In this document: one piece after another, positions 52,974 to 61,689 of the stretch
Position numbering within the stretch: the stretch's first letter is position 1
How the letters are laid out: every line of letters starts with the position of its first letter
Assembly: GCA_965200145.1 (NCBI GenBank)
Contig: CBDATG010000002.1
Coordinates: 806,001 to 870,000, forward strand
Origin: CBDATG01 sp965200145
GTDB taxonomy: Bacteria; Chloroflexota; Dehalococcoidia; Lucifugimonadales; Lucifugimonadaceae
Length of the DNA stretch: 64,000 nt
Direction of reading: 5' to 3'
Position numbers and translations under genes: made by a program
The notes under the pieces: model-generated
What the model saw: only the letters and a program-made list of their open reading frames with translations
Told to the model about the DNA's origin: nothing
Databases searched by the model: none

Positions 52974-53090
52974 CCCGAATTCCTAACTGACAATCTCGCG
53001 CTGACGCTCGTATCTGATCCAATGTGCGCCCGCGTAGATTCGGCGCGTTGACACAAAGCGATTTTACTAACTCGCACCAGATAAAGCCCG

Positions 53091-54005
53091 TTATCGCGAC
53101 GCGATAACCACCGAAGGCGCAACCGCACCCGTCGCACCGAAGCAGCGGCCAACTCCCAAGAACCTGTCGCAATGACTGTATACACGCACATCGCCATCGG
53201 GAAGGCCCGATGCCGACTTCACCTTCATCCCATTGCAGAAGTCCGCAACGTCATCAGAGCCAAGGTCAACCCTCGGTAGGTGTCCCAAAACCGAGTCGAC
53301 TGGGCGTAGCATCCCTACCCACTCATCGTCTCTGGCCAAGTCGACAAGGAAGTCAAGCGCCGCCGATTCGCCTTCGGTGAACGACCCCGCACGTGTCCTA
53401 CGAAGTCCTGACAGATGCGCGCCACATCCCAAATCCGAGCCCAAATCATGAGCGAAACTTCGCACATAGAAACCCTTCCCGCACACGATCGCCACGACAA
53501 GGTCAGGAAGTGTCCATGCCAAGATATCGATCGAATCCACCCTAACGCGGCGGCTGGGTAACGGTTCAACATTTCCAGATCGGGCAACTTGGTACATACG
53601 CCGCCCGCCAACTTTGATGGCACTGTAAATCGGCGGCACCTGTTCGATCTCCCCAACGTATCCCGCAACGGCTCGCTCAACATCAGAGACCGACAACGCA
53701 CATGGATCCGCGCTCGCCACCACCTCACCATCCGCGTCGTAAGTGTCGGTTGCCGCCCCGAACGTCACTGTCGCCAGGTACGTCTTATCGCCGTCAAGCA
53801 GATATCGGCTGAAACGAGTTGCAACGCCAACGCAGATCGGCAATACACCCGTCGCCATCGGATCCAATGTCCCGCCGTGGCCGATCTTCACACGACGCCT
53901 GGCGAGCCGAAACGCTCCCTTCAACTTCCGAACAACATCTGATGACGTCCAGCCCTGTGGCTTGTCTACGACCAAATAGCCCGACAGATTATGTTGGTAA
54001 CTCAA
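53091..54005 (-). CDS. truB: tRNA pseudouridine(55) synthase TruB
   Basis: This 304-residue protein has GYLVVDKPQGWTSSDVV and the catalytic GHGGTLDPMATGVLP with Asp48, the same number as in E. coli TruB. FSRYLLDGDKTYLATVTFG, PPIYSAIKVGGRRMYQ and CGKGFYVRSFAHDLG follow. It makes pseudouridine 55 in the T-loop of tRNAs. I choose the TTG at 54005, which overlaps the rbfA stop (TTGA). The longer frame to 54152 runs through rbfA and is not conserved. It is the last gene of the nusA operon. Confidence 0.93.
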   Translation of the reverse strand: MSYQHNLSGYLVVDKPQGWTSSDVVRKLKGAFRLARRRVKIGHGGTLDPMATGVLPICVGVATRFSRYLLDGDKTYLATVTFGAATDTYDADGEVVASADPCALSVSDVERAVAGYVGEIEQVPPIYSAIKVGGRRMYQVARSGNVEPLPSRRVRVDSIDILAWTLPDLVVAIVCGKGFYVRSFAHDLGSDLGCGAHLSGLRRTRAGSFTEGESAALDFLVDLARDDEWVGMLRPVDSVLGHLPRVDLGSDDVADFCNGMKVKSASGLPDGDVRVYSHCDRFLGVGRCFGATGAVAPSVVIASR

Positions 54006-54361
54006 TTCCGGGCGTTCTGGGAAGTACCCGAGAGGGAATCGATTAGATCGATCATTGCTTGACCATCCCGACCTGAAGTGTCGTTGACGAACACCAGGTC
54101 CGGTGTGTGCCTCATCTTCGTCCTGCGACTCAACTCCTTGCGAATAAACCACACGTTCGCAATCAACTCGTCCATCACATCGCGAACCACATCGTCGCCG
54201 CCATAGACGCTCACATTCACGCGTGCCTTTGCGAAACTCGGATCGCAGCTCACATGGGTCACCGAAACCATCGTCGGCAACGACAGCTCCTCATCAATGA
54301 TCGATGCCACGTAACGTTGAATCTGCTTCGAGAGACGTCGCACCCGTCGATCATCTAACAT
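54002..54361 (-). CDS. rbfA: 30S ribosome-binding factor RbfA
   Basis: This 119-residue KH-type protein has RVRRLSKQIQRYVASIIDEEL, VSVTHVSCDPSFAKARVNVSVYG, and RTKMRHTPDLVFVNDTS, all typical of RbfA. It helps mature the 30S subunit and 16S rRNA. It lies 27 bp after infB and overlaps truB, the canonical order. Confidence 0.93.
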   Translation of the reverse strand: MLDDRRVRRLSKQIQRYVASIIDEELSLPTMVSVTHVSCDPSFAKARVNVSVYGGDDVVRDVMDELIANVWFIRKELSRRTKMRHTPDLVFVNDTSGRDGQAMIDLIDSLSGTSQNARN

Positions 54362-54388
54362 CGCGTACTCTCCGATAACTTGGCACGG

Positions 54389-56242
54389 TTAACTGGCTTG
54401 ACGAGTCTCGTAGCACACTAACTCATCACCCACTTCGTACTCATGGAAGCCGTCAAGAACCACACCGCCCTCCATGTTGGTCGGCAACTCACGAACGTTC
54501 TGATTGAAGTGACGCATCGACGCGATCGCACCCTCGAATAGTTCGTCACCGTCGCGCCTGACTATCATGCGCGCGTTTCGGCGCAACACGCCCGAGCTCA
54601 CGCGCAATCCAGCTATAACTGAGCGACCGCCGTGCGGGAACAGATCCTGGACCAATGCCTTACCAACCTCAACCGTCTCATACTCCGGCTCCATCAAGCT
54701 ATCAGCAGCAGCTCGCAAGTCATCAATCATCGTGTAGATGATGTCGTAAGTCCTTATCGCAACTCCGCGATCTCGAGCAGTCTGACGAGCAGCAGTCTCC
54801 ACCGTCGTCTCAAATCCCACAATGAGCGCGTCAGATGCCGCCGCAAACGTTACATCCGACTCGGATACCGGTCCTGTCGCGTTGTGAAGAATCTTCACTT
54901 GCACATCCGAGCCCGAAAGTCCCTCCACAGCTCGGCGCACCGCATCAATCGAACCCTGAGCACCTGTCTTTACAACCAAGTTCAATTCCGTCGCATCCTG
55001 TATGCCGCGCCGACGCATGATGTCAGCCATCGTGGACGGCGGCAACGACTGCGGCTGGCGGGCTAGCTGCCGTTTGCGCTCCTCAATCATCTGACGCGCA
55101 GCCTTGTCGTCGGAAACAACATGAAACTCCTCGCCCGTCTCCGGCACGCCGTTCAAACCAAGAACCTCTACAGGCATCGACGGACCCGCATCACCGGCAT
55201 CAACACCAAATCCATCAACCATGCGACGAACGCGACCGAAACGGTCTCCAGCTACTATCGTTTCTCCAATCTCAACCGATCCAACCAGGATGAGCACCGT
55301 CGCTACAGGCCCGCGTTGTTTGTCAAGCCGCGCCTCGATCACAACACCTGCTGCTTCACGGTCATGGTCAGCGCGCAACTCAGATATCTCTGCAAGAAGA
55401 GCAAGTGACTCAAGCAGGTCGTCGATCCCCTCGCCGTTCAACGCAGATAACTCAACCGCCAAAACATCACCGCCCAGATCCTCAACGATCACATCCTGCT
55501 CCAGCAGCTCGGTCTTCACCCGTACCGGGTCCGCTGTCGCAAGGTCAGACTTGTTGATCGCAATAACGATCGGCACCTCAGCTGCCTTCGCGTGATTAAT
55601 CGCCTCGATCGTCTGTGGCATCACGCCATCGTTCGCAGCCACTACGATCACAGCGATGTCTGTTACCTGTGCACCGCGCGCCCGCATAGCCGTGAATGCC
55701 TCATGCCCTGGCGTATCGATGAAAGTCAACGTACTCCCATCGTGCTCAACTTGGTAGGCACCGATGCTCTGTGTGATACCACCGGCCTCGGTCTCAACTA
55801 CCGATGTCCCGCGGATAGCATCCAATAACGTCGTCTTCCCGTGGTCTACATGGCCCATGATCGCGATCACCGGCGGACGCGGACGCATCTTCGATGTCTC
55901 TCCCTGCGTGTTTAGCCTCGCCGCTGCATCGCTAGCCTCAACATCACCGGGCTTCCGTACCATCACTCCCAAACGAGTGGCAACATTCGCAGCAGTCGAG
56001 AAGTCCACGACATCGTTCATGCTCAGCATCAGGTTGCCGCGCATCAACTCCTTGATCACCTCCGTAGGAGAGCGGCGGGTAACATCCGCAAGTTCGGACA
56101 CGCGCATCTGCGGCGGCAGGTCAATCGGACCTTCGAATCGTGACCTGACCGGTTGCCGAGGGATTTCGTTGCCATTCTCGGCCGATTCCCGACGCGGTCC
56201 GCGAGACCCTGCCGGCCTTGTCCTGTTATTTGTTCTCGCCAT
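54389..56242 (-). CDS. infB: Translation initiation factor IF-2 (short form)
   Basis: This 617-residue GTPase has the IF2 N-terminal helix domain (MRVSELADVTRRSPTEVIKEL), then G1 GHVDHGKTT (around 130), G3 DTPGHEAFTAMRARGA and G4 NKSDL. Domains II-IV follow, with a conserved C-terminal end. The long N-terminal region of enteric IF2 is replaced by about 45 Arg/Pro-rich residues. It places initiator tRNA on the 30S subunit. It lies 33 bp after rnpM and before rbfA. Confidence 0.96.
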   Translation of the reverse strand: MARTNNRTRPAGSRGPRRESAENGNEIPRQPVRSRFEGPIDLPPQMRVSELADVTRRSPTEVIKELMRGNLMLSMNDVVDFSTAANVATRLGVMVRKPGDVEASDAAARLNTQGETSKMRPRPPVIAIMGHVDHGKTTLLDAIRGTSVVETEAGGITQSIGAYQVEHDGSTLTFIDTPGHEAFTAMRARGAQVTDIAVIVVAANDGVMPQTIEAINHAKAAEVPIVIAINKSDLATADPVRVKTELLEQDVIVEDLGGDVLAVELSALNGEGIDDLLESLALLAEISELRADHDREAAGVVIEARLDKQRGPVATVLILVGSVEIGETIVAGDRFGRVRRMVDGFGVDAGDAGPSMPVEVLGLNGVPETGEEFHVVSDDKAARQMIEERKRQLARQPQSLPPSTMADIMRRRGIQDATELNLVVKTGAQGSIDAVRRAVEGLSGSDVQVKILHNATGPVSESDVTFAAASDALIVGFETTVETAARQTARDRGVAIRTYDIIYTMIDDLRAAADSLMEPEYETVEVGKALVQDLFPHGGRSVIAGLRVSSGVLRRNARMIVRRDGDELFEGAIASMRHFNQNVRELPTNMEGGVVLDGFHEYEVGDELVCYETRQAS

Positions 56243-56275
56243 GATCGTTACAAAACGTGTTGTTGTCGCCGCGTC

Positions 56276-56566
56276 TTATCGTTCACCAGATGCACCGGGC
56301 GAAAGCCAATCTCCCAACTCGGCCAGAAACTCGTCGGTCACTTCCGCATCAAGACGCAACGCTCTCTTTATTCTAACCCTGATACCGCGTGCTTCCCAGT
56401 GAGCCGCATCCCTGCACACGTACGTCCCACGTCCCTGTGCGCGACCGTTCGGGTCGATCGCCACCGTGCCATCATGATTCCTCACGAGTCGCAACAATTC
56501 GCGCTTGACATCTTTGTGACCGCACACAACACACGTGCGTAGCGGTTGATGTCGCTTCCTTGGCAC
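56276..56566 (-). CDS. rnpM: RNase P modulator RnpM / YlxR (DUF448)
   Basis: This 96-residue protein starts at GTG 56566. It has RTCVVCGHKDVKRELLRLVR and NGRAQGRGTYVCRD, the YlxR signature; the CVVCG pair is present. YlxR/RnpM binds the RNA of RNase P and is encoded between nusA and infB in many bacteria, as here. The C-terminal 25 residues (VTDEFLAELGDWLS) are more variable. Confidence 0.9.
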   Translation of the reverse strand: MPRKRHQPLRTCVVCGHKDVKRELLRLVRNHDGTVAIDPNGRAQGRGTYVCRDAAHWEARGIRVRIKRALRLDAEVTDEFLAELGDWLSPGASGER

Positions 56567-56623
56567 GTCGATTCAACCAGATGCACCTAATCGCGATCTC
56601 AGACGAACGACGGACACGTTTTC

Positions 56624-58327
56624 CTAACGTCTTGAACTACGAGGACCACCCCGTCGGCCACTCCCGCGGCGCGGAGCACGCTCCGAGTCAGAATCACGGA
56701 AACCCGCTATGTCTTCAGCGAACTTCAGACCGGAACCCGTTTCATCCTCTTCAACATCCAGCTCGCCAGGCACGGCCCAGATCTCATCAGACTTGATGAA
56801 TTGATCAAGGTCCGCGCGTTCCTGGGCCTCGCGTGCCGCTTCAAGACGCTCCTGCTCCTTTTCCTCGATCTCACGGAGCTGCTCCTCAAGCTCTTCTAGC
56901 TCCAACTCAAGATCAGCATCACTCTCTGGTTCGCCCTCAGGCTCTTCCTCTTCGTCTTCCGAAGCGACTTGAGTCAACGGAGACGAGGGCGTGAATATCG
57001 TCGGAGCCGACGGCGCGACCGGAGCCTCGGGCACCGCGGACTCAACCTCGTCCTCTATAGATTCGACAGCGTCAGAGACCTCCGCCACTGCATCCTCAGT
57101 AACCGAGACATCTTCCGGAACATCCTCAATTTCGCTAACCACCTCAGCCGTCGCAACCGCGGCCTCAGCTGCCAATTTTTCCGCCTCCGCCGCAGCACGC
57201 GCTTCCGCCTCCGCCGCCTCAAGTTGCTGTTGCAACAGCAACTGCTCCTCAGCGTACTCCGATGACTTCTTGATATCGATGCGCGTCCGAGTCAATCTCG
57301 CCGCCAAATCGACGTTCTGGCCATCCCTCCCGATCGCAAGCGGCAACGCACTGTCCGGCACCACCACCTCAACCGTATCGTCATGTAGAACCGTCACCTG
57401 GTCCACAGAAGCGGGGCTCAACGCATTCGTGATGTACGTTGGGACATCCTCGCTCCACTCAAGAATGTCGATCTTCTCGCCCATTAGCTCCGTCACCACG
57501 TTCTGCACGCGGATCCCGCGCAAACCCACGCAAGCTCCTATCGGATCAACATCGCGCCTATTCGACGACACCGCAACCTTGCTCCGGGAACCAGCCGTAC
57601 GCGCAATGCCCTTGATCTCAACCAGACCACTCTTGATCTCAGGAACCTCGTTTTCCATCAATCGACGCAACAGGTCCGGATGAGATCGCGAAACTACGAT
57701 CTCCGGCCGATCCTCGTTGTCATCGTTCGGATTACTCACCCGCACAACGAAATATTTCAGGTCCATGCCAGTGCGGTAACGCTCCGACGGAGACTGCTCC
57801 TTCTCTGGAAGATACGCATCAGCCTTGCCCAAGTCGACTATCACCGTCCCGCGCGAATCAGCATGCTCACCACGGTTGCTCTCAACACGACGAACAGGAG
57901 CCGAGATCATCTCGCCCTCTTTGTCTGCAAACTGCTCAAACACTATCTGGCGCTCCGCCGCACGCAGGCGCTGTTTGAGGAACTGCGATGTCGCACGCGA
58001 GGCAATGCGCTGAGGCTTGAACTCCAATTCGCCCACCACGATCGTGTCACCGACATCCGCATCCGGACTCAATTGCCGAGCCTCATCCAACATCATCTGA
58101 CCCGGCTGACCGTCTTCGTCAACGTAGTCAACCACATGAACGACCGTGTTGATCGTCACCTCTCCTGTGTTCGTGTCAAGCTTAACCGCTACGTCGTTTC
58201 CCTCCGCGCCAGCATCGCGCTTGTGAGCAGAGCCTATAGCCTCTTCCACCACTGCGACCACGGACTCCAGAGGCAGGTCGCGCTCCGCGGCTAGTTGCAG
58301 AACGGCAAGCATCATGTCGCTCTTCAT
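56624..58327 (-). CDS. nusA: Transcription termination/antitermination factor NusA with long acidic C-terminal extension
   Basis: This 567-residue protein has the NusA N-terminal domain (AVVEEAIGSAHKRDAG), an S1 domain (GTVIVDLGKADAYLPEKE), and KH1/KH2 (PIGACVGLRGIRVQNVVTELMGEKIDIL; LPLAIGRDGQNVDLAARLT). After about 360 the sequence becomes Ala/Glu-rich and coiled-coil like, then strongly acidic (430-500), and ends in a basic RRGSGRRGG tail. NusA binds RNA polymerase and affects pausing and rRNA antitermination. The operon here is nusA-rnpM-infB-rbfA-truB; rimP, usually first, is missing. A terminator-like hairpin lies in its leader. Confidence 0.93.
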   Translation of the reverse strand: MKSDMMLAVLQLAAERDLPLESVVAVVEEAIGSAHKRDAGAEGNDVAVKLDTNTGEVTINTVVHVVDYVDEDGQPGQMMLDEARQLSPDADVGDTIVVGELEFKPQRIASRATSQFLKQRLRAAERQIVFEQFADKEGEMISAPVRRVESNRGEHADSRGTVIVDLGKADAYLPEKEQSPSERYRTGMDLKYFVVRVSNPNDDNEDRPEIVVSRSHPDLLRRLMENEVPEIKSGLVEIKGIARTAGSRSKVAVSSNRRDVDPIGACVGLRGIRVQNVVTELMGEKIDILEWSEDVPTYITNALSPASVDQVTVLHDDTVEVVVPDSALPLAIGRDGQNVDLAARLTRTRIDIKKSSEYAEEQLLLQQQLEAAEAEARAAAEAEKLAAEAAVATAEVVSEIEDVPEDVSVTEDAVAEVSDAVESIEDEVESAVPEAPVAPSAPTIFTPSSPLTQVASEDEEEEPEGEPESDADLELELEELEEQLREIEEKEQERLEAAREAQERADLDQFIKSDEIWAVPGELDVEEDETGSGLKFAEDIAGFRDSDSERAPRRGSGRRGGPRSSRR

Positions 58328-58381
58328 CGAAGCCTACCCCCCGACCGCATCGTAGTTAGTGTTCGCATCGCATATGTCCAT

Positions 58382-58410
58382 ATATAAAAAAAGTGGGTTT
58401 GCACCCACTT
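58382..58410 (-). terminator. Rho-independent terminator (or leader attenuator) between proS and nusA
   Basis: On the minus strand an 8-bp perfect stem, AAGTGGGT-GCAA-ACCCACTT (58391-58410), is followed at once by a T-rich run ending TTTTTTTATATA. It would end the ispG-proS transcript about 100 nt after the proS stop. It lies about 55 nt before the nusA ATG, so it could instead attenuate read-through into nusA. Confidence 0.8.
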
Positions 58411-58414
58411 CATC

Positions 58415-58436
58415 CGAACGGCAAGATAGCCGCCCG
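58415..58436 (-). other. Hairpin just upstream of the proS-nusA terminator
   Basis: CGGGCGGC and GCCGTTCG flank a 6-nt loop (TATCTT) on the minus strand, giving an 8-bp stem with two G-U pairs. The TGCAC just before it is complementary to GTGCA in the terminator (58398-58402 region), so an alternative pairing that opens the terminator is possible. Whether it is a proS 3' element or a nusA leader element is unknown. Confidence 0.4.
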
Positions 58437-58508
58437 TGCATCCTGTCTACAAACTAGTCTACCACAGCTGACACCGATTTTCGCCACCGATTCCGACGAC
58501 GATTCTCG

Positions 58509-60227
58509 CTAACATCGCAACACGCTCTTAACTCGAGCAACAATCTCAGAAACCGGCACAATCACCGCCGCGCTGGCGGGCTCAGACCTCATCTTGATCT
58601 CAACCCCGCCGGTCTCCAGACTTCGCGGGCTAACCACTAACCTCACCGGAAAACCGATCAAGTCAGCATCGGCGAACTTGACGCCCGGACCTTCATCGCG
58701 ATCATCCATCAATACCTCGATGCCTGCTCCCAACAAGTCGTCGTGTAGCGTCTCCGCGGCCGATCGTACCTCCGGACTCGATGCCATCCCAAGCTGCAAT
58801 AGCGCAACCTCAAACGGCGCGATCGCAGACGGAAGCACCATGCCCTTGCCATCATGGTTCGCCTCAACTGCCGCCGCTAACAGTCTGCCCACTCCAATGC
58901 CATAGCACCCCATCAGAACCTCACGACGTTCACCATCAGCAGTAGCGAACTTCACATCCATGGCCGAACTATAGACGGTACCGAGCTTGAAGATGTGACC
59001 CACTTCGATTCCACGTTCCGATCGCAATCGCGACTTCCCACACTCCTGACATGTCACCCCTGCCCGGGCCTCCGCAATATCGGTCACCGTACCCGCACTC
59101 CAGTCCCGGGCGTAGTTCACGTTTCGCAGGTGAAAACCATCCTCGTTCGCTCCTGCCAACAGGTTATGGGATGAAGGAATCGAGTCATCGACAACAACCA
59201 GAGATTCCTCAACATCTATCGCAGATGCCGATCCAGACACGAATCCCGCTTCTGATACCTCCTCCGCCGTGGACAAACGCACATCGTCGCCACCCATCGC
59301 GTTACGCAGCTTGGTCTCGTTAACCTCGTAGTCCCCTCTAATCACTACAACATGGACTTGCCCGCGAATCGTGTAGAACACCACCTTGGCCGTCTTCGAT
59401 GCCGGCACACCTTCCAATTCCGCCAAGGCATCGATCGTCTTAACACCTGGAGTCGCGAACTTCTCGATCGGCATTTCATCTTCTGGCAGGTTGATCGTCT
59501 TGCGAAACTCCGCCTTTTCAACGTTCGCCGCATAGTCGCAATCGCCGGATTCACACTGAAGAATCACATCGTCACCGCTGTCGGCGATCAGTACGAATTC
59601 AGCAGATGTCTTGCCTCCTATCGGTCCGGAATCGGCCTGCACCATCACCGCATTCAAACCGCAACGACGGAATATCTCACGATAGGCTTGCGCCATCGCA
59701 TCGTAACTAGCATCCAAACCCGCTTGGTCCGCATCAAAAGAGTAGGCATCTTTCATCACGAACTCGCGAGTCCGCAGTAGACCACCGCGCGGACGAGGCT
59801 CATCACGAAACTTCGTCTGGATCTGATACAGATTCAACGGCAGGTCCCTGTACGACGATATCCCAGACCGCGCAATCAGCGACACCGTCTCCTCATGGGT
59901 CGGCGCTAACACCATCGGACGCTCGCGACGATCATCAAACTCGGTCAACGGCGGCACGTAACTATCAGCGCGCCCAGACTCCTCCCAGATCGAACGCGGC
60001 TGCACCACCGGCATCGTGACCTCTAACGCGCCAGCAGCGTTCATCTCTTCACGAATGATGTTCCGAATCTTCTGCTCACTCCGCCAACCCAACGGCAAAA
60101 GACTGAATATCCCAGCCGCAACCTGCTGGATGAAACCAGCACGTAGCAGATACTCAAGGCTGATCAAGTCAGACGCATCCGACGGAACCTCCCGAGTCGT
60201 CTTGAAATAGAACTCGCTAACTTTCAT
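58509..60227 (-). CDS. proS: Prolyl-tRNA synthetase (bacterial type with editing insertion)
   Basis: This 572-residue class II synthetase has the bacterial length with the INS editing domain between motifs 2 and 3 (about 220-400). Key blocks are PLGWRSEQKIRNIIREEMNAAGA (motif 1), FRDEPRPRGGLLRTREFVMKDAYSFD (motif 2), GCYGIGVGRLLAAAVE (motif 3) and a C-terminal anticodon-binding domain. Its ATG overlaps the ispG stop (ATGA). A cognate tRNA-Pro gene lies 22 kb away in this window. Confidence 0.95.
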   Translation of the reverse strand: MKVSEFYFKTTREVPSDASDLISLEYLLRAGFIQQVAAGIFSLLPLGWRSEQKIRNIIREEMNAAGALEVTMPVVQPRSIWEESGRADSYVPPLTEFDDRRERPMVLAPTHEETVSLIARSGISSYRDLPLNLYQIQTKFRDEPRPRGGLLRTREFVMKDAYSFDADQAGLDASYDAMAQAYREIFRRCGLNAVMVQADSGPIGGKTSAEFVLIADSGDDVILQCESGDCDYAANVEKAEFRKTINLPEDEMPIEKFATPGVKTIDALAELEGVPASKTAKVVFYTIRGQVHVVVIRGDYEVNETKLRNAMGGDDVRLSTAEEVSEAGFVSGSASAIDVEESLVVVDDSIPSSHNLLAGANEDGFHLRNVNYARDWSAGTVTDIAEARAGVTCQECGKSRLRSERGIEVGHIFKLGTVYSSAMDVKFATADGERREVLMGCYGIGVGRLLAAAVEANHDGKGMVLPSAIAPFEVALLQLGMASSPEVRSAAETLHDDLLGAGIEVLMDDRDEGPGVKFADADLIGFPVRLVVSPRSLETGGVEIKMRSEPASAAVIVPVSEIVARVKSVLRC

Positions 60228-61528
60228 TCTCGCCCCCCTGCCTTCGTTGATGGCATCACTTCCATTATCGAACCGTTGCCGCCGGTCACATCCTGCGACT
60301 GGTGCCCCCAGCGCTTATCAACATACTCGTCCACAATCCGCATGAACTCCGCCGCAATCCCAGCGCCCTCCAACATCTTCACGCGAACGCCATCTACATA
60401 AACCGGCGCCCGCGGGTGCTCACCGGAACCTGGCAGCGATATCCCAACATTCGCCATCCGAGACTCCCCCGGACCGTTCACTACGCAACCCATCACAGCC
60501 ACAGAAAGAGACTCCGAGCCCGGATAGCGTCCGCGCCAATCCGCAAGGTTAGCCTCGATGCGACCCTCAACATCCTGCGCCAAGCGTCTGAAGACAGTTG
60601 ATGTCGTCCTCCCACATCCAGGACATGCAGTAACCGACGGCCGAAACGACCGCAGACCCAGACTCTGCAATATCTCCTGACACAACTTGACCTCGGCGGT
60701 ACGGTCTCCGCCAACCTCGGGCGTCAAACTCGCCCGGATCGTGTCGCCAATGCCATCATTGAGCAGAATCGACAGCGCCGCCGTGGTGATTACAACACCC
60801 TTCGTGCCCATGCCAGCCTCTGTCAAGCCAAGATGCAACGGAATATCCGTCAACTCCGACAGTTCGCGATAGGCACTCACCATCTGGTTAAGTCGCGAAA
60901 CCTTGCAAGAAATGATCATTCTGTCCCGTCCGAGCCCAAGCTCCACGGACCTCTCGACGCTCCTCAACGCACTCTGAACCAATGCCTCCCGCTCCACTGA
61001 CTCGGCACTTTCGGGGACGCGTCGCCTCGCGTTGGAATCCATCAGCTCAGCTAACAGCTCCGGATCCAAACTCCCCGCATTAACCCCGATGCGAACCGGT
61101 TTATCGTGATCTATCGCAAGCTTGATGAACGTATCGAAATTGGCATCCCTGCGATTGTTGCGGCCAACATTGCCCGGGTTGATCCGGAACTTCGCCAGCC
61201 TTTTCGCGCACTCGCTATGTTGACTCAGCAACCGATGCCCAATGAAGTGGAAGTCGCCAACTATCGGCACATCGCAACCGAGGCCTGCCAACCTGTCACA
61301 AACCTCTGGAACTGCCGCAGCAGCAGCATCGTTGTTAACCGTTACACGGACGACCTCGCTGCCAGCATCCGCTAACTGCTTGACCTGCGTAACAGTTGAC
61401 GGGATATCCGCGGTATCGGTGTCCGTCATGGACTGAACGACTATCGGGTTGTCGCCGCCGATCAACACTCCGCCGACGGACACCTTCCGAGTCGGCCTGC
61501 GGACTAGTCCTGCCTCTACTTGTGCCAT
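60224..61528 (-). CDS. ispG: 4-hydroxy-3-methylbut-2-en-1-yl diphosphate synthase IspG
   Basis: This 434-residue protein has VQSMTDTDTAD, RINPGNVG, IRIGVNAGSL-like residues, a GLTEAG block, and the 4Fe-4S cysteines ACPGCGRTT and MGCVVNGPGE. It reduces MEcPP to HMBPP in the non-mevalonate isoprenoid pathway. Conserved sequence starts at about RRPTRKVSVGGVLIGG, so ATG 61528 is chosen over 61552. About 40 residues of low-complexity sequence extend the C-terminus beyond the family. It is the first gene of ispG-proS. Confidence 0.93.
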   Translation of the reverse strand: MAQVEAGLVRRPTRKVSVGGVLIGGDNPIVVQSMTDTDTADIPSTVTQVKQLADAGSEVVRVTVNNDAAAAAVPEVCDRLAGLGCDVPIVGDFHFIGHRLLSQHSECAKRLAKFRINPGNVGRNNRRDANFDTFIKLAIDHDKPVRIGVNAGSLDPELLAELMDSNARRRVPESAESVEREALVQSALRSVERSVELGLGRDRMIISCKVSRLNQMVSAYRELSELTDIPLHLGLTEAGMGTKGVVITTAALSILLNDGIGDTIRASLTPEVGGDRTAEVKLCQEILQSLGLRSFRPSVTACPGCGRTTSTVFRRLAQDVEGRIEANLADWRGRYPGSESLSVAVMGCVVNGPGESRMANVGISLPGSGEHPRAPVYVDGVRVKMLEGAGIAAEFMRIVDEYVDKRWGHQSQDVTGGNGSIMEVMPSTKAGGRE

Positions 61529-61556
61529 ACCATCATTTTCGCGCAGGTTCATCAGC

Positions 61557-61578
61557 CGATGTCAAATGTCGATGTCAA
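61557..61578. repeat. Two direct 9-bp repeats upstream of ispG
   Basis: CGATGTCAA occurs twice (61557-61565 and 61570-61578) with a 13-bp period in the divergent region between ispG and the esterase gene. On the minus strand each contains TTGACA. No matching -10 box at 16-18 bp is convincing, so they may be operator-like repeats or overlapping -35 elements. The rest of the 160-bp region shows nothing clear. Confidence 0.35.
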
Positions 61579-61689
61579 GGAGAAACAAAGGCGTAATGAT
61601 TCCGCAATGACCGCATTTACTCAACGATCGCAGGAGATTGTCACATCTGATAACTCACCACCATCTCTGGCAATCGTTAAACTGAGTTC

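Noticed and set aside
58328..58360. C-run near the nusA start as a third copy of the 90-bp repeat
   Set aside because: Only CCTACCCCCCG resembles hairpin 1; the partner strand and hairpin 2 are missing. It is better explained as the G-rich nusA ribosome site region.
61529..61689. Tandem TTGACA motifs upstream of ispG as a double promoter
   Set aside because: No -10 box with acceptable spacing follows either copy, so I list them only as a direct repeat.
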